Notes: generated by a model from the sequence alone, not told the origin. Numbered from the stretch's first letter, positions 44,251 to 53,359 are shown. The stretch: DNA of 64,000 nucleotides from CAVQSS01 sp963746605 (GCA_963746605.1 CAVVCH010000007.1:3950-67949); one strand, 5' to 3'. Made by a program: numbers and translations.

Positions 44251-45402
44251 CTACAGTGACGCTTGAAGCAGTTCGGTAATATCCTTTATTTCCAGTTGAT
44301 CTTCTTTACCGGTGCCCTTGCGGCTGTCTTCAAAGAGGGAGATGCAGTAGGGGCAAGCGGTGGCTAAAATATCCGCCCCTTTTTCGGCGGCCTCCCGCAC
44401 TTTTATATCCGAGAAGCGCTGTTCGGGCTTGGTCTCCATCCACAGGCGGCCGCCGCCCCCGCCGCAGCAGAGGCTGGTCCCTTTATTTTGTCCAAATTCG
44501 ACCAACTCCGCGCCGGGGATGGCCTGGATCAGCTCCCGGGGTTGTTCGAACACTTCGTTGTGGCGGCCCAGGTAACAGGGATCGTGATAGACTACTTTTT
44601 TATTGAGGGGGTTTTTGGGGGTCAGCTTCCCTTCCTTTACCAGTTGCGTCAAGAAGAGGGAATAATGCTGGACTTCGAAGTCGGCCCCCAGTTCTTTGTA
44701 ATCCTGGGTGAAGGTGGTGAAGCAGTGGGGCGAAGTGGTGATGATTTTTTTTACCCCTTTTTCCTTATACAGAGCGATGTTTTTCTCGGCCAGCTTGGAA
44801 AACAGGGCCTCGTCGCCGATTTTGCGGACCGATTCCCCGCAGCAGGATTCCTCGTTGCCGATGATGCCGAAGCTGACCCCGGCGGCTTTCAATAGCTCCA
44901 CGATCGCTCGAGCGATTTTCTGGCTCCGTTGATCGTAAGCCGAGGTGCAGCAGACAAAAAGGAAATATTCCGTATCCGGCCCGAAAGTGGGTACATCCAG
45001 GCCCTGCGTCCAGTTGATCCGCTTCTCTTTGTCCTCCGCCCAGGGATTGCCGTGGCTGTGCACACTGCCCAGGATGGGGCGCAGGTTTTGAGGAATGGCT
45101 CCGGTTTCGGCGATCATGGCCCGCATGGCCCGGATCACATCGATGATCTTGACCTGCCGGGGGCAATTGCGGACACAGAGGTTGCAGGTGGTGCAGGCAT
45201 ACAGGATTTCATCCGACTCGAAGCCCTCCATGCCCAGTTGTCCCATGCGGATCAGCTTGCGGACCACGAAGGGAGAGCCCTCCACCACGCGTCCCCAGGG
45301 GCATAATCCGGCGCATAGCCCGCACTGCATGCATTGGTTTAAGGTATCTCCACCCATGGCCGCGATAGCCTGGTTGACTTCCATAAAGGGGGTAATCGAC
45401 AT
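44251..45402 (-). CDS. Heterodisulfide-reductase-like iron-sulfur (HdrD/CCG) protein
   Basis: A 383-residue protein with two 4Fe-4S motifs (CMQCGLCAGLCP and CTTCNLCVRNCP) and two CCG domains (ESCCGESV and SLCCGGGGGR; VYHDPCYLGRHNEVF). This is the layout of HdrD-like subunits, which move electrons between quinone or thiol partners in anaerobes. It is distinct from the GlcF-like protein at 7023. It is monocistronic on the minus strand with an AAGGAG site before its ATG. A heterodisulfide substrate is not implied. Confidence 0.85.
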   Translation of the reverse strand: MSITPFMEVNQAIAAMGGDTLNQCMQCGLCAGLCPWGRVVEGSPFVVRKLIRMGQLGMEGFESDEILYACTTCNLCVRNCPRQVKIIDVIRAMRAMIAETGAIPQNLRPILGSVHSHGNPWAEDKEKRINWTQGLDVPTFGPDTEYFLFVCCTSAYDQRSQKIARAIVELLKAAGVSFGIIGNEESCCGESVRKIGDEALFSKLAEKNIALYKEKGVKKIITTSPHCFTTFTQDYKELGADFEVQHYSLFLTQLVKEGKLTPKNPLNKKVVYHDPCYLGRHNEVFEQPRELIQAIPGAELVEFGQNKGTSLCCGGGGGRLWMETKPEQRFSDIKVREAAEKGADILATACPYCISLFEDSRKGTGKEDQLEIKDITELLQASL

Positions 45403-45536
45403 AAAATACTCCTTTCTTGACCGAACGATCTTATTGTTATTATCTATTTAATTCAATAGGTTAATTAACGGAAACCCATTTTCTGTTGCCTTGTATCCTT
45501 AACATACCTTAAAAAGGTAAGTCAAGGGTTTTCCCC

Positions 45537-45821
45537 ATGGAAACGCCAAGGAATGAAATCCAAATTGTCGTCGAATGTTACGCCGGGTATCAGTATCCGG
45601 AACGGCCGGTGGCTTTTCGCATCCAAGACAGGAATTTTAAGGTAGAAAAAATGTTGGATCGCTGGTATGGGGAAGAAGCGCACTATTTTAAAGTATTGGC
45701 TGATGATCAACGGGTGTATTTGTTGAGCTATCGTCCGGGGCAGGATGTCTGGACTTTGAGCGGGATGTTACCTCTCCAGGGCCATTGGTCGGGGGAGGAG
45801 GGGAAAAACAGTGTCTATTAG
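45537..45821 (+). CDS. Hypothetical protein
   Basis: A 94-residue protein, mostly beta (VVECYAGYQYPERPVAFRI, FKVLADDQRVYLLSYRPGQ). The end overlaps the following DUF362 gene by 11 bases, so the two are translated together. No family recognised. Confidence 0.6.
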   Translation: METPRNEIQIVVECYAGYQYPERPVAFRIQDRNFKVEKMLDRWYGEEAHYFKVLADDQRVYLLSYRPGQDVWTLSGMLPLQGHWSGEEGKNSVY

Positions 45822-46929
45822 GATCGGATTGATCCAGGGCCAGGGCCGGTATGAAAATATTCGGGCCGCCCTGGAAACCCTGGATGACGAATTTCCCGTA
45901 GGAAATCGAATCGTCATCAAACCCAATTTTGTGTCCACCACCATTCAACCGGCGGCCACCCATGTCGATGCGGTCCGGGCGGTCATTGATTTCCTGCAGG
46001 AACGGTCAAAGGCCACCATTAAGATCGCCGAAGGCGCAGCCCTGGGGGATACCTTTGAGGGATTCCGGAACTTCGGCTACCTGGACTTGAAAAAGGAATA
46101 CTCCAATTTGGAGTTCGTGGATCTCAACCGGGACATCTTCGAGACCGTCCTGCTGAAGGACAAGGGCGGAAACGGTCACCCTTTTCGCATCGCCCAGACC
46201 ATCTTGCGGAGTGACCTGCGGATTTCCGTTACCCCCCCGAAAACCCATGATACCGTGGGGGTCACATTGGCAATAAAGAATATGCTGGTCGGGAGCCTGA
46301 TTCGAAGCGCCCGTCTTTCCTCCTTATCCGTTTTCTGGAAACCCTTCCATTGGCTTACGGAATGGATGCCGGGGAGTATCCGGGACCTGTTTTCCTTCGA
46401 AAACCTGACCCGGCTCTTGGGGACCCGTTTTATCGGGAGTGATAAGGTCAAACTGCACCAGGGATATTTGAACCTCAACTTGTTCCTGTTCCAGTTGGCC
46501 GCCCTGATACCCCCGCACCTGGCCGTAATCGACGGTTTCGAAGGGATGGAAGGCAACGGGCCGGTCCACGGCGATCCTGTTCCCCTGGATTGGGCTTTGG
46601 CCGGGCTGAATCCTCTGACGGTGGACCGGGTAACCACCCGACTGATGGGGTTTGATCCCGAGGATATCGGCTACTTGACCTTTCTAACCGAAGCCCGGAG
46701 CGCCATGCCTAAGGAAAAGATTTCTTTCGTGGGAGATTCCCCGCAGGGATTGGGCCGGCCATTTAAACCCCACCGAAATTTTGTTCGCCAACAGGCCTGG
46801 AAGAGAGAACTGGCTGAAATCGGGGATAGCCGTTTGGCATTGGGTTTGGCCGGACATAATCCGGACCTATTGGGAGGGAATGACGATGGACAAGATGATG
46901 CGAATTCGAATCGGGAGCCTGGCCTTTGA
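45811..46929 (+). CDS. DUF362 domain protein
   Basis: A 372-residue protein starting at GTG 45811. DUF362 landmarks are RIVIKPNFVSTTIQPAATHVD near residue 35 and AVIDGFEGMEGNGPVHGDP in the second half. The family is often found near iron-sulfur proteins and may bind a cluster or a nucleotide; its reaction is unknown. The typical C-terminal ferredoxin domain is absent. It overlaps the next gene by 44 bases, indicating a three-gene operon. Confidence 0.82.
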   Translation: MSIRIGLIQGQGRYENIRAALETLDDEFPVGNRIVIKPNFVSTTIQPAATHVDAVRAVIDFLQERSKATIKIAEGAALGDTFEGFRNFGYLDLKKEYSNLEFVDLNRDIFETVLLKDKGGNGHPFRIAQTILRSDLRISVTPPKTHDTVGVTLAIKNMLVGSLIRSARLSSLSVFWKPFHWLTEWMPGSIRDLFSFENLTRLLGTRFIGSDKVKLHQGYLNLNLFLFQLAALIPPHLAVIDGFEGMEGNGPVHGDPVPLDWALAGLNPLTVDRVTTRLMGFDPEDIGYLTFLTEARSAMPKEKISFVGDSPQGLGRPFKPHRNFVRQQAWKRELAEIGDSRLALGLAGHNPDLLGGNDDGQDDANSNREPGL

Positions 46930-47257
46930 GGCCCGGCTCAATGACACCAAGGTTGCCGGGATGATCTGGAAGGCCCTGCCTATTTCGGCCGACTTCAATT
47001 TTTGGGGGGATGAAATTTATTTTACCATTCCGGTCCGGGAAAAGACCCTGGAATTTCCAAAAGAGGTGGTCGAGGCCGGGGATCTGGGCTATTGGCCGGA
47101 CGGCTCCTGTTTTTGTATTTTTTACGGGATGACCCCCATCAGCAGTCTGGGTAAGATCAAACCGGCCAGCCCGGTGGAGGTGATCGGCCGGGTGGAGGAC
47201 TACGAAAGGTTTAAAGCGCTTACCGGAGCGGGGAAGATTACGCTGGAGCGAGTTTGA
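46886..47257 (+). CDS. Cyclophilin-like (TM1367-type) protein
   Basis: A 123-residue protein resembling the TM1367/DUF3830 cyclophilin-like fold (ALPISADFNFWGDEIYFTIP, LGYWPDGSCFCIFYG, GKIKPASPVEVIG). Such proteins lack clear isomerase activity and function is unknown. ATG 46886 is preferred to 46880 because GGGAGGG would be too close to the earlier codon. It is the last gene of the DUF362 operon and precedes a terminator. Confidence 0.72.
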   Translation: MDKMMRIRIGSLAFEARLNDTKVAGMIWKALPISADFNFWGDEIYFTIPVREKTLEFPKEVVEAGDLGYWPDGSCFCIFYGMTPISSLGKIKPASPVEVIGRVEDYERFKALTGAGKITLERV

Positions 47258-47271
47258 GGAAGAAGATCGAC

Positions 47272-47324
47272 AAGGCCGATACTGGAAACCGGAATGGCTA
47301 GCCAGTATCGGCCTTTCTTTTTTT
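47272..47324 (+). terminator. Intrinsic terminator
   Basis: 14-base perfect stem (47272-47285 and 47302-47315) with a 16-base loop followed by a T-rich tract. It ends the DUF362 operon ahead of the convergent CsgG gene, and may serve both directions. Confidence 0.87.
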
Positions 47325-47325
47325 C

Positions 47326-48042
47326 CTAATCCAATTTAATCGAATCCTTGGTCTTTTCCCGTCGGTTGGACTCCTTCTTATTATAGCTCGCCATGCAGGA
47401 ATCATTTTGCCCCTTGGTCAGCGAGCAAACCAGATAATCCGAGATTTCGATGATGCAGGCTCGTATGGCCTTGCCCGTGGGGGTTTTCTCGTATTTCCCC
47501 AGGTCGCCGGATAGAATCCCGATGTGTCCCCCCAGGCTGAACCCGCTGGACTCCGAGGTAGCTTCCACGGTCCGGCTGTCCGCGATTTCCCCGGTATCGG
47601 TGTCGATTATCTTCAGATCCACGGCCATATAGGCCCTTTCCTGTTTCCCGCCGACTCGAAAGCCCATGATCCCGATCCCGCCGCCGGTGCCCTGGGTATT
47701 CTCCTCGAAAGCGGAGACGGTGGCGGCTACCAGATACTTGGCCCCCTTAATTTTTCCGATTTTAGCCTTGGTCCGCGGATCGATCCGCCCGGAGGCTCCC
47801 AGATCCTGCTCCCCGATGACGGCATTGATTTCTTTTCGTTCCAATACCTGAAAAGCCTTGGTGGAGGCCAGTTCATTGACCAGCATGTCCTGGAGATCAT
47901 AGCCCATGTTCCCTCGCCACCAACCGGCGGAGGTCTGGTTGGTGAACCGCAGCACCCCGAGGCGGGGCTTTTCCTGAGCCTCGGCCAGACAAAAAGAAAA
48001 AACAATCGTGAAAACAAACAACAGCGCAATGACTTTTTTCAT
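47326..48042 (-). CDS. CsgG/curli-type secreted lipoprotein-like protein
   Basis: A 238-residue protein with a signal peptide (cleavage near LAEA-Q, residue 22) and the CsgG core (PRLGVLRFTNQTSAGWW, DMLVNELASTKAFQVLERKEINAVIGEQDLG, AKYLVAATVSAFEE). In this family CsgG proper is a lipoprotein pore; here no lipobox cysteine follows the signal. A periplasmic or surface role is inferred. The gene stands alone facing the terminator. Confidence 0.78.
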   Translation of the reverse strand: MKKVIALLFVFTIVFSFCLAEAQEKPRLGVLRFTNQTSAGWWRGNMGYDLQDMLVNELASTKAFQVLERKEINAVIGEQDLGASGRIDPRTKAKIGKIKGAKYLVAATVSAFEENTQGTGGGIGIMGFRVGGKQERAYMAVDLKIIDTDTGEIADSRTVEATSESSGFSLGGHIGILSGDLGKYEKTPTGKAIRACIIEISDYLVCSLTKGQNDSCMASYNKKESNRREKTKDSIKLD

Positions 48043-48239
48043 GGTACCTCCTGATTCAATGAAATGAACTCGTCCTTTTCTGAGCAGAAAAATAGCCCAA
48101 TCCGATTAAAAAAACAACCCTTAACCCGCTTACCTTTTTTTTCATTCTCAAGGAGTTTCATTCTTATTATCGGGCGAACATAAAAATATTTAAGAAAATA
48201 GTTTATAAATAGGGGCCGAGGGATTCTAAAGCTCCGATC

Positions 48240-48296
48240 TCTGTCATCCGTCATCCGTCATCTGCCCTCTGTCATCCGTCATCTGCCCTCTGTCGT
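48240..48296. repeat. GTCATCC array (GATGAC family), tract 1
   Basis: Tandem copies of an ~8-base word alternating GTCATCCG and GTCATCTG, in the GTCATC orientation. No S23 gene or fragment is adjacent. It is the leftmost of ten such tracts. Confidence 0.9.
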
Positions 48297-48439
48297 TCTA
48301 TCCCGCCTCGAGCATCCAGAAATGACGTTTTAATTATTCATCAAACAGGAGTTCGGGAAGTAAAACCAATGTCGGGAAATAGACTAAAAAAAACCGGCTT
48401 ATCGGATAGTTGCCAGGTAGGATAAACCTAGAGTTGTTC

Positions 48440-48468
48440 TTGAATTTATAAAAATGGTAGAGTATAAT
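48440..48468 (+). promoter_or_regulatory. Probable promoter of the exopolysaccharide operon
   Basis: TTGAAT at 48440-48445, 17-base spacer, TATAAT at 48463-48468, 230 bases before the Wza-like gene. The remainder of 48,043-48,698 is AT-rich with no gene. Confidence 0.55.
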
Positions 48469-48575
48469 AAATATTTCTATAATTGGCTTGACGGGTTATG
48501 GCACATGGCAATTCATCTCATAGCTCATGGCGAAAATACAGGGTACAAGGGCTTTATCTGAAAACGCCTACTTTT

Positions 48576-48612
48576 GATAAATAGTTTCCATCGTTCTCTT
48601 ATACTATTTATC
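48576..48612. promoter_or_regulatory. Inverted repeat in the exopolysaccharide leader
   Basis: Perfect GATAAATAGT/ACTATTTATC (48576-48585 and 48603-48612) around 17 bases, roughly 100 bases downstream of the promoter. It may be an operator or a leader hairpin. Confidence 0.45.
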
Positions 48613-48698
48613 GAAGAAGGCATGGGAAAGAATGTGAAGAAGAGGACAATTTCAAGGAAGAAATTCTGACACCCCATTCCTAAAGTAAAGGACAACGC

Positions 48699-49391
48699 AT
48701 GAAGAAGATCTTTGTTCCCTTCTGGATACTGAGTATTTTTCTGCTGTTCACCTCTTGCACGGCGGCGGTCAAAACGTCAGGGGCGCTGAACGTCCAGCCT
48801 GACCCGGCCCGGGATTATCAGATCCAAGTGGGCGATGCCCTGGACATCAAGTTTTTCTACCACCCCGAATTGAACGAGTCGGTAGTGGTCCGGCCGGACG
48901 GCCGGATTTCACTCCAGTTGGTACACGAGGTCCAGGCCTCGGGCCTGACCCCGGAAACGTTGCGGGAAAACCTCCGGGGAAAATACGAGCCACAAATCAG
49001 TAAACCGGAGATCGCCGTCATCGTCCGGTCCTTCACCGCCCAGAAGGTATACGTCGACGGGGAGGTGGCCAAGCCCGGGCTGATCCCCCTGACCGGCCGG
49101 ATGACGGTCCTCCAGTCCATCGCCTCGGCCGGGGGATTGAAAGACACGGCCCGGACCAACGAGATCATCCTCATCCGCCGTGGCCCGGAAAACCGGCCGG
49201 CCTCAATGCTGGTGAACGTGGAAAAGGCGATCGACGGCAGCGATCCCTCACAGGACCTCTCGCTGCAGCCGGCGGATATCGTCTATGTCCCCAAGTCCCC
49301 GATCGCCAACGTCAACGTGTGGATTGACCAGTACATCCGGAAGAACATCCCGATCCAGTTGGGGCTTTATTATAATTTAGTGCCGTACTAG
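48699..49391 (+). CDS. Polysaccharide export lipoprotein (Wza-like)
   Basis: A 230-residue protein with lipobox cysteine at residue 20 (LFTSC), a Poly_export domain (YQIQVGDALDIKFFYHPELN, VRPDGRISLQLV) and an SLBB domain (KVYVDGEVAKPGLIPL). It forms the outer-membrane channel for a secreted polysaccharide. It is shorter than E. coli Wza and fits the PEP-CTERM/EpsC-type exporters. It is the first gene of the exopolysaccharide operon. Confidence 0.88.
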   Translation: MKKIFVPFWILSIFLLFTSCTAAVKTSGALNVQPDPARDYQIQVGDALDIKFFYHPELNESVVVRPDGRISLQLVHEVQASGLTPETLRENLRGKYEPQISKPEIAVIVRSFTAQKVYVDGEVAKPGLIPLTGRMTVLQSIASAGGLKDTARTNEIILIRRGPENRPASMLVNVEKAIDGSDPSQDLSLQPADIVYVPKSPIANVNVWIDQYIRKNIPIQLGLYYNLVPY

Positions 49392-49517
49392 AGCTTATCT
49401 CAATGTCAAGCCTTCGTAACTAAGAGCTGACACAGGCAAAAGAGCTTATAGCTCATATGGTGAGCTGTATTTGTATTTGCTCTGAGCTACGAGCCCTGAG
49501 CTAAAAGAAGGAGATCC

Positions 49518-50987
49518 ATGGAAACAACGAATTACCCGAATATTCAGGACTCGTCGGGCGGTAGCCTGCGCGATTTCCTGGCTATCCTCTTCAAGCGGAA
49601 GGCCGCCATCCTGACCATCTTTCTGGCTACGGTCATTACCGTGGCCGTCGGCTCCTTCCTGATGTCCCCCACCTACGAGGCCCGGTCCAGCCTGCTGGTC
49701 AAGTTCGGGCGGGAGTTCATCTACCGGTCCGAGGTAGGGGACAAGGCCCCCATGATCTCCTTCAACCAGGAAGAGGCCATCAACTCGGAGATCAACATCC
49801 TGACCAGCCGGGACATCATCGAGCGGGTGATCAAGACCATCAAGCTGGAGAATATCTACCCGGAGCTGGCGAAGAACCCGCCGGCCAGGATGACGCCGAT
49901 GGAAGCGGCGGTTATCGTCTTCCAGAAGAAGCTGACGGCCGAGGGGATCAAGAAGTCCAGCGTCATCGAGGTCTCCTTCCAGCACAAGGATCCCCAAGTG
50001 GCCGCCCGGGCCGTCAACCTGCGTGGTGGACTTCTTCAAGGAGAAGCACCTGGCGGTCCACAGCGGGACGGAATCGACTTTCCTGGAAAGTCAGACCGAC
50101 CTGTACGACCAAGGAGCTCAAGAACTCGGAGAATCGCCTGGAGGCCTTCAGGCAGAAGAACCGGGTCTTTTCCCTGGACGAGCAGCGGAGCCTGCTCTTG
50201 AAGCAGCGCACGGAGCTGGACACCTCGCTGAAGAGCACCCAGAACCGGATCGACGAACTGGCCAAGAAGCTCGCTTCCCTGAGGGGCCAGATGAAAGGCA
50301 TCCTGGCCGACAAGAACAACTACACCCAGACCGAGCGGGACAAGATCATCGTCGAGGCCCGGGCCAAGCTGCTCACCCTGCAGTTGAGCGAGCAGGACCT
50401 CTCCTCCAAGTACACGGACAACAACCGGCTGCTGGTCAACGTGCGCCAGGAGATCCAGATCGTCAGGGATTTTCTGAAGGAGCAGGAGGAGGCCATCGGC
50501 GGCAAGGTGAAAACCAGCAACCCGGTTTACCAGGATGCGGAAAAGGGGGCCATGAACGCCGAGGCCGAAGAGGCTTCCTTACGGGCTAAGGCCGCCACCC
50601 TGCAGGCGCAGATCGGCCAGTTGGATGGCGAGATTAAGACCCTGGACCTCCGGGAAAAGGACCTCCAGGGACTGAAGCGGGAGGTCAGCTACCAATGACA
50701 AGAATTTCCGGACCTACCAGGACAAGAAGGAGGAGGCCCGGATCTCCGACGAGATGAACCGCCAGAAGCTGGCCAACATCAGCGTCATCCAGGCCGCCGT
50801 GGTCCCCTCCAAGCCCATCAAGCCCAAAAAAGCCCTGAATGTCCTGCTGGGCATCATCCTGGGGGCCGTCTCCGGCCTGGGGTTCGCCTTCCTCTCCGAG
50901 TATACCAGCCAGCGCTTCACCTCCCCGGACAGCGTGGAGCAGCGGCTCGGGCTGCCGGTGTTGGCGACGATAACGCTAAAAGAGTGA
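49518..50987 (+). CDS. Wzz/GNVR-type chain-length protein (three frame breaks)
   Basis: About 488 residues after bridging +1 changes near 50,022, 50,110 and 50,693. The N-terminal membrane segment is ILTIFLATVITVAVGSFLM, followed by a long coiled-coil periplasmic part (LLLKQRTELDTSLKSTQNRI, EEASLRAKAATLQAQIGQL) and a C-terminal membrane segment (LNVLLGIILGAVSGLGFAFL). The closing region resembles the polysaccharide co-polymerase end that contacts a BY-kinase. All three changes have the same sign, so sequence error is likely. It partners the kinase at 53754. Confidence 0.83.
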
Positions 50988-51000
50988 CGTGGTTAAAACT

Positions 51001-51083
51001 CGGATGACAGATGGCAGATGACAGAAAAAAACAGATGACAGATGACGGATGGCAGACGACGGTAAAGACCCGATGACGGAACA
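51001..51083. repeat. GATGAC array, tract 2 (left flank of the intact S23 gene)
   Basis: Several copies of GATGAC(A/G)GA in the GATGAC orientation, with an AAAGACC word and a final GATGACGGAAC. The last unit supplies the start codon of the four-helix-bundle gene. The matching opposite array is 51470-51602. Confidence 0.9.
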
Positions 51084-51462
51084 GATTAAAAGCTTTCGGG
51101 ATTTGCGGGTCTATCAAGCAGCATTTGAGTTGCAGCAAGAGGTTTTTAGGGTTTCCAAGTCCTTTCCAAAGGAAGAAATGTTCTCTCTGACAGATCAGAT
51201 CAGGCGTTCATCGAGGGCCATCGGAGCCAATTTGGCAGAGGCCTGGCAAAAAAGACGTTATGAAGCTCATTTTGTCAGCAAACTGAGCGATTCAGACGCC
51301 GAACAGGCCGAAACCCAGCACTGGCTGGACACGGCCCTGAATTGTAAGTATATCAAGCCGGAAGTTCAGGCCGGCCTCCTTGAAAAATGTCAAGAGATCG
51401 GCCGAATGCTCGGCACCATGATCAACAAACCCTCATCTTTTTGTCGCCAATTCTCAAAATGA
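51073..51462 (+). CDS. Four-helix-bundle protein (S23/IVP family)
   Basis: A 129-residue protein with the family pattern IKSFRDLRVYQAAFELQQEVF, LTDQIRRSSRAIGANLAEAWQ and TQHWLDTALNCKYI. Members are encoded in intervening sequences of 23S rRNA and also serve as Avd in diversity-generating retroelements. ATG 51073 is inside the last GATGACGGA repeat unit, so the repeat supplies the start codon and residues MTE. A start at 51049 would be within the repeat. It is inserted between two exopolysaccharide genes and flanked by oppositely oriented arrays. No rRNA gene or reverse transcriptase is beside it. Confidence 0.87.
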   Translation: MTEQIKSFRDLRVYQAAFELQQEVFRVSKSFPKEEMFSLTDQIRRSSRAIGANLAEAWQKRRYEAHFVSKLSDSDAEQAETQHWLDTALNCKYIKPEVQAGLLEKCQEIGRMLGTMINKPSSFCRQFSK

Positions 51463-51469
51463 TATTCCG

Positions 51470-51602
51470 TTATCTGTTATCTGTCCTCCGTCCTCCGTCA
51501 TCCGGTCTTTCTCCGTCATCCGTCCTCTGTCATCCGTCATCCAGTCTTTCTCCGTCATCCGTCCTCTGTCATCCGTCATCCAGTCTTTCTCCGTCATCCG
51601 GT
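51470..51602. repeat. GTCATC array, tract 3 (right flank of the intact S23 gene)
   Basis: More than ten copies of the GTCATCCG/GTCCTCTG-type word, in the opposite orientation to tract 2, organised in larger repeats ended by CCAGTCTTTCTCC. The complementary flanks could pair in RNA across the gene. Confidence 0.92.
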
Positions 51603-51616
51603 CTTTACTCTGAGCC

Positions 51617-51627
51617 ATGAGCTAACC
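51617..51627 (+). repeat. ATGAGCTAACC word before the AAA-LysM gene
   Basis: ATGAGCTAACC ends one base before the ATG. The exact reverse complement, GGTTAGCTCAT, is at 53076-53086 and contains the stop codon of the same gene. The word recurs at 55210-55220 before the glycosylphosphotransferase gene. Confidence 0.85.
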
Positions 51628-51628
51628 C

Positions 51629-53081
51629 ATGTATCTCAATTATTATAATCTCCGGGCCGAACCCTTTCGGATCACCCCCGACCCGGAATTCCTCTACCTG
51701 AGCCCCAGCCACCGGGAGGCTCTGGCGACCATCACCTACGCGGTGGAGCAGGGTAAGGGGTTCATGGCCCTGGTGGGCGAGGTGGGTCTGGGGAAGACGA
51801 CGCTGCTGCAGGCCTTCCTGCAGGCAGCGACAGGGAGCCAAAGAAAAGGTCATCTATCTCTTCAATAGCCGCTTTTCCTACGGCGGGCTGCTCCGGGCAC
51901 TGGCGCGGGAGCTGGACCTGGAGGTGACCTCCGAGGAACCCGAAGATCTCCTGGATCATATTTACCAGGCCCTGATCCGGGAATACGCCCGGGGGAACAA
52001 TATCGTCCTCCTGATCGACGAGGCCCAGGGTCTGCCGGAGGAAACCCTGGAGGGGCTTCGGTTGATCTCCAACCTGGAGACCTCGACCGAGAAGCTGCTC
52101 CAGATCGTGCTGGTGGGCCAGCCCGAACTGGCCGCCAAGCTCGACCGCTACGAGCTGCGCCAGCTCAAGCAGCGGATCGCCGTCCAGGCCGTCCTGTCCC
52201 CCCTGACCCGGGAGGAAAGCCGGGAATACCTCCGGTTCCGGCTGGAAAAAGCCGGCGGGCGGGCCGAGGATATTTTCACCCCCCGGGCCCTGGAAAGGAT
52301 CGTCCGCCGGGCTAAGGGGATTCCCCGGGCCCTCAACATCCTGGCCGACAACGCCCTGGTGACCGGGTTCGGGTACCAGCGGAAACCCATTCCCCTCAAG
52401 GTGGTCAACGAGGTGTCGGCCGACCTGGAGGGTCGTAACAAATCGTTTTTCCGCCGCTGGGTCCCGGCTTCCCAAGCCGCTCTGCTGGTCGGCTTGGGGG
52501 TATTGGGGGCGTCCATCTATTATCAGCAGTCAGACTCGGGGCCCAAGGTCTCCATTACCTTGCGGGAGAAGGATCGGGCGGGGAAGGCCGCCGCCGTGAA
52601 GATTCCGCTCCAGGAGGATCCTCTGCAGGTCACCGGGATCCAGCCGGTCAGGGAGGGGGAAGTCATGAACCTCGCGGCCCCGAATGGTCTGGCCCAAGGG
52701 AAAACCGAGGCCTCCAGCGGGCGGGAAACCTCGACCCCGGGCAGCCGGGGAAAAGAACCGGCTGCCACCGAAAAAAAACCGACGCCGGAAAAAGAAAACC
52801 TGGGCATTCCTCCTAAACGAAAGGTGGAGGTCGCTCCGTCCCCGGAACAACAGCCGGCTGCCGCCGAAGAGCATCCAGCCCCCGGGTTCCCCTTCACCCG
52901 GAAGGTCCGGAAAGGAGAAAACCTCTACCGCATGATCCTGGAGGTCTACGGCGCCAGCAATCCGGAATTGTGGGATCTGGTCCGGAAGCACAATCCGCGG
53001 ATCAACAAGGACCTGAAGATACTGGTGGGGCAAAAGATCATCTTCCCGGAATGGAAACCAATAGCCAAAAACGGAGGTTAG
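51629..53081 (+). CDS. ExeA-like AAA ATPase with LysM-like C-terminus (frame break near 51,838)
   Basis: About 483 residues after bridging a +1 change near 51,832-51,840. The N-terminal AAA module has Walker A GEVGLGKTT, Walker B IVLLIDEAQ and a DUF2075/ExeA-like start (YYNLRAEPFRITPDPEFLYL). A membrane segment (ALLVGLGVLGASIYY) follows near residue 295, then a proline-rich spacer and a LysM-like domain (VRKGENLYRMILEVYG). This ATPase type accompanies PEP-CTERM/exosortase exopolysaccharide operons. It sits directly after an ATGAGCTAACC word. Confidence 0.85.
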
Positions 53082-53205
53082 CTCATAGCTCATAGCAAAA
53101 AACAGGGGTCAAGGGTTCGAGGATTCAAGGGTTCAAGTGAACTGCGGAACAGGGTGCTTTTATTCTAAGAGAGGGACGCCGACATACAATTTTCGAAAGA
53201 GGGAT

Positions 53206-53354
53206 AGGATCTGTAAACAAATAACCTTGACAAACGGCCCCACAACCGTTCGCCCTGAGCTTGTCGAAGGGTGAATGATACGGCAATGCTTCGACAGGCT
53301 CAGCATGAACGGAGATATTAGCGGTATTGTACAGCTTATTTCTTGACGGGTTCT
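53206..53354. repeat. 150-bp REP-like element, copy 2 (inverted)
   Basis: Reverse complement of 42780-42929. It ends at CGGGTTCTT next to the surviving 3' part of a hicA gene, so it has replaced or displaced the 5' end of hicA. The gap 53,082-53,753 also holds GAGCTATGA words. Confidence 0.87.
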
Positions 53355-53359
53355 TAAGG

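Noticed and set aside
48481..48530. Sigma-54 promoter around TGGCACATGGC
   Set aside because: The second element (TTGC at the right spacing) is missing.
51073..51462. Diversity-generating retroelement (Avd-like protein)
   Set aside because: No reverse transcriptase, template repeat or variable repeat is near; the RT relic at 59305 is of the group II intron kind and far away.
51073..51462. A true 23S rRNA intervening sequence
   Set aside because: No rRNA sequence lies on either side.
51470..51602. CRISPR array in the GTCATC tracts
   Set aside because: The repeat word is about 8 bases, copies are adjacent without unique spacers of even length, and no cas genes are present.
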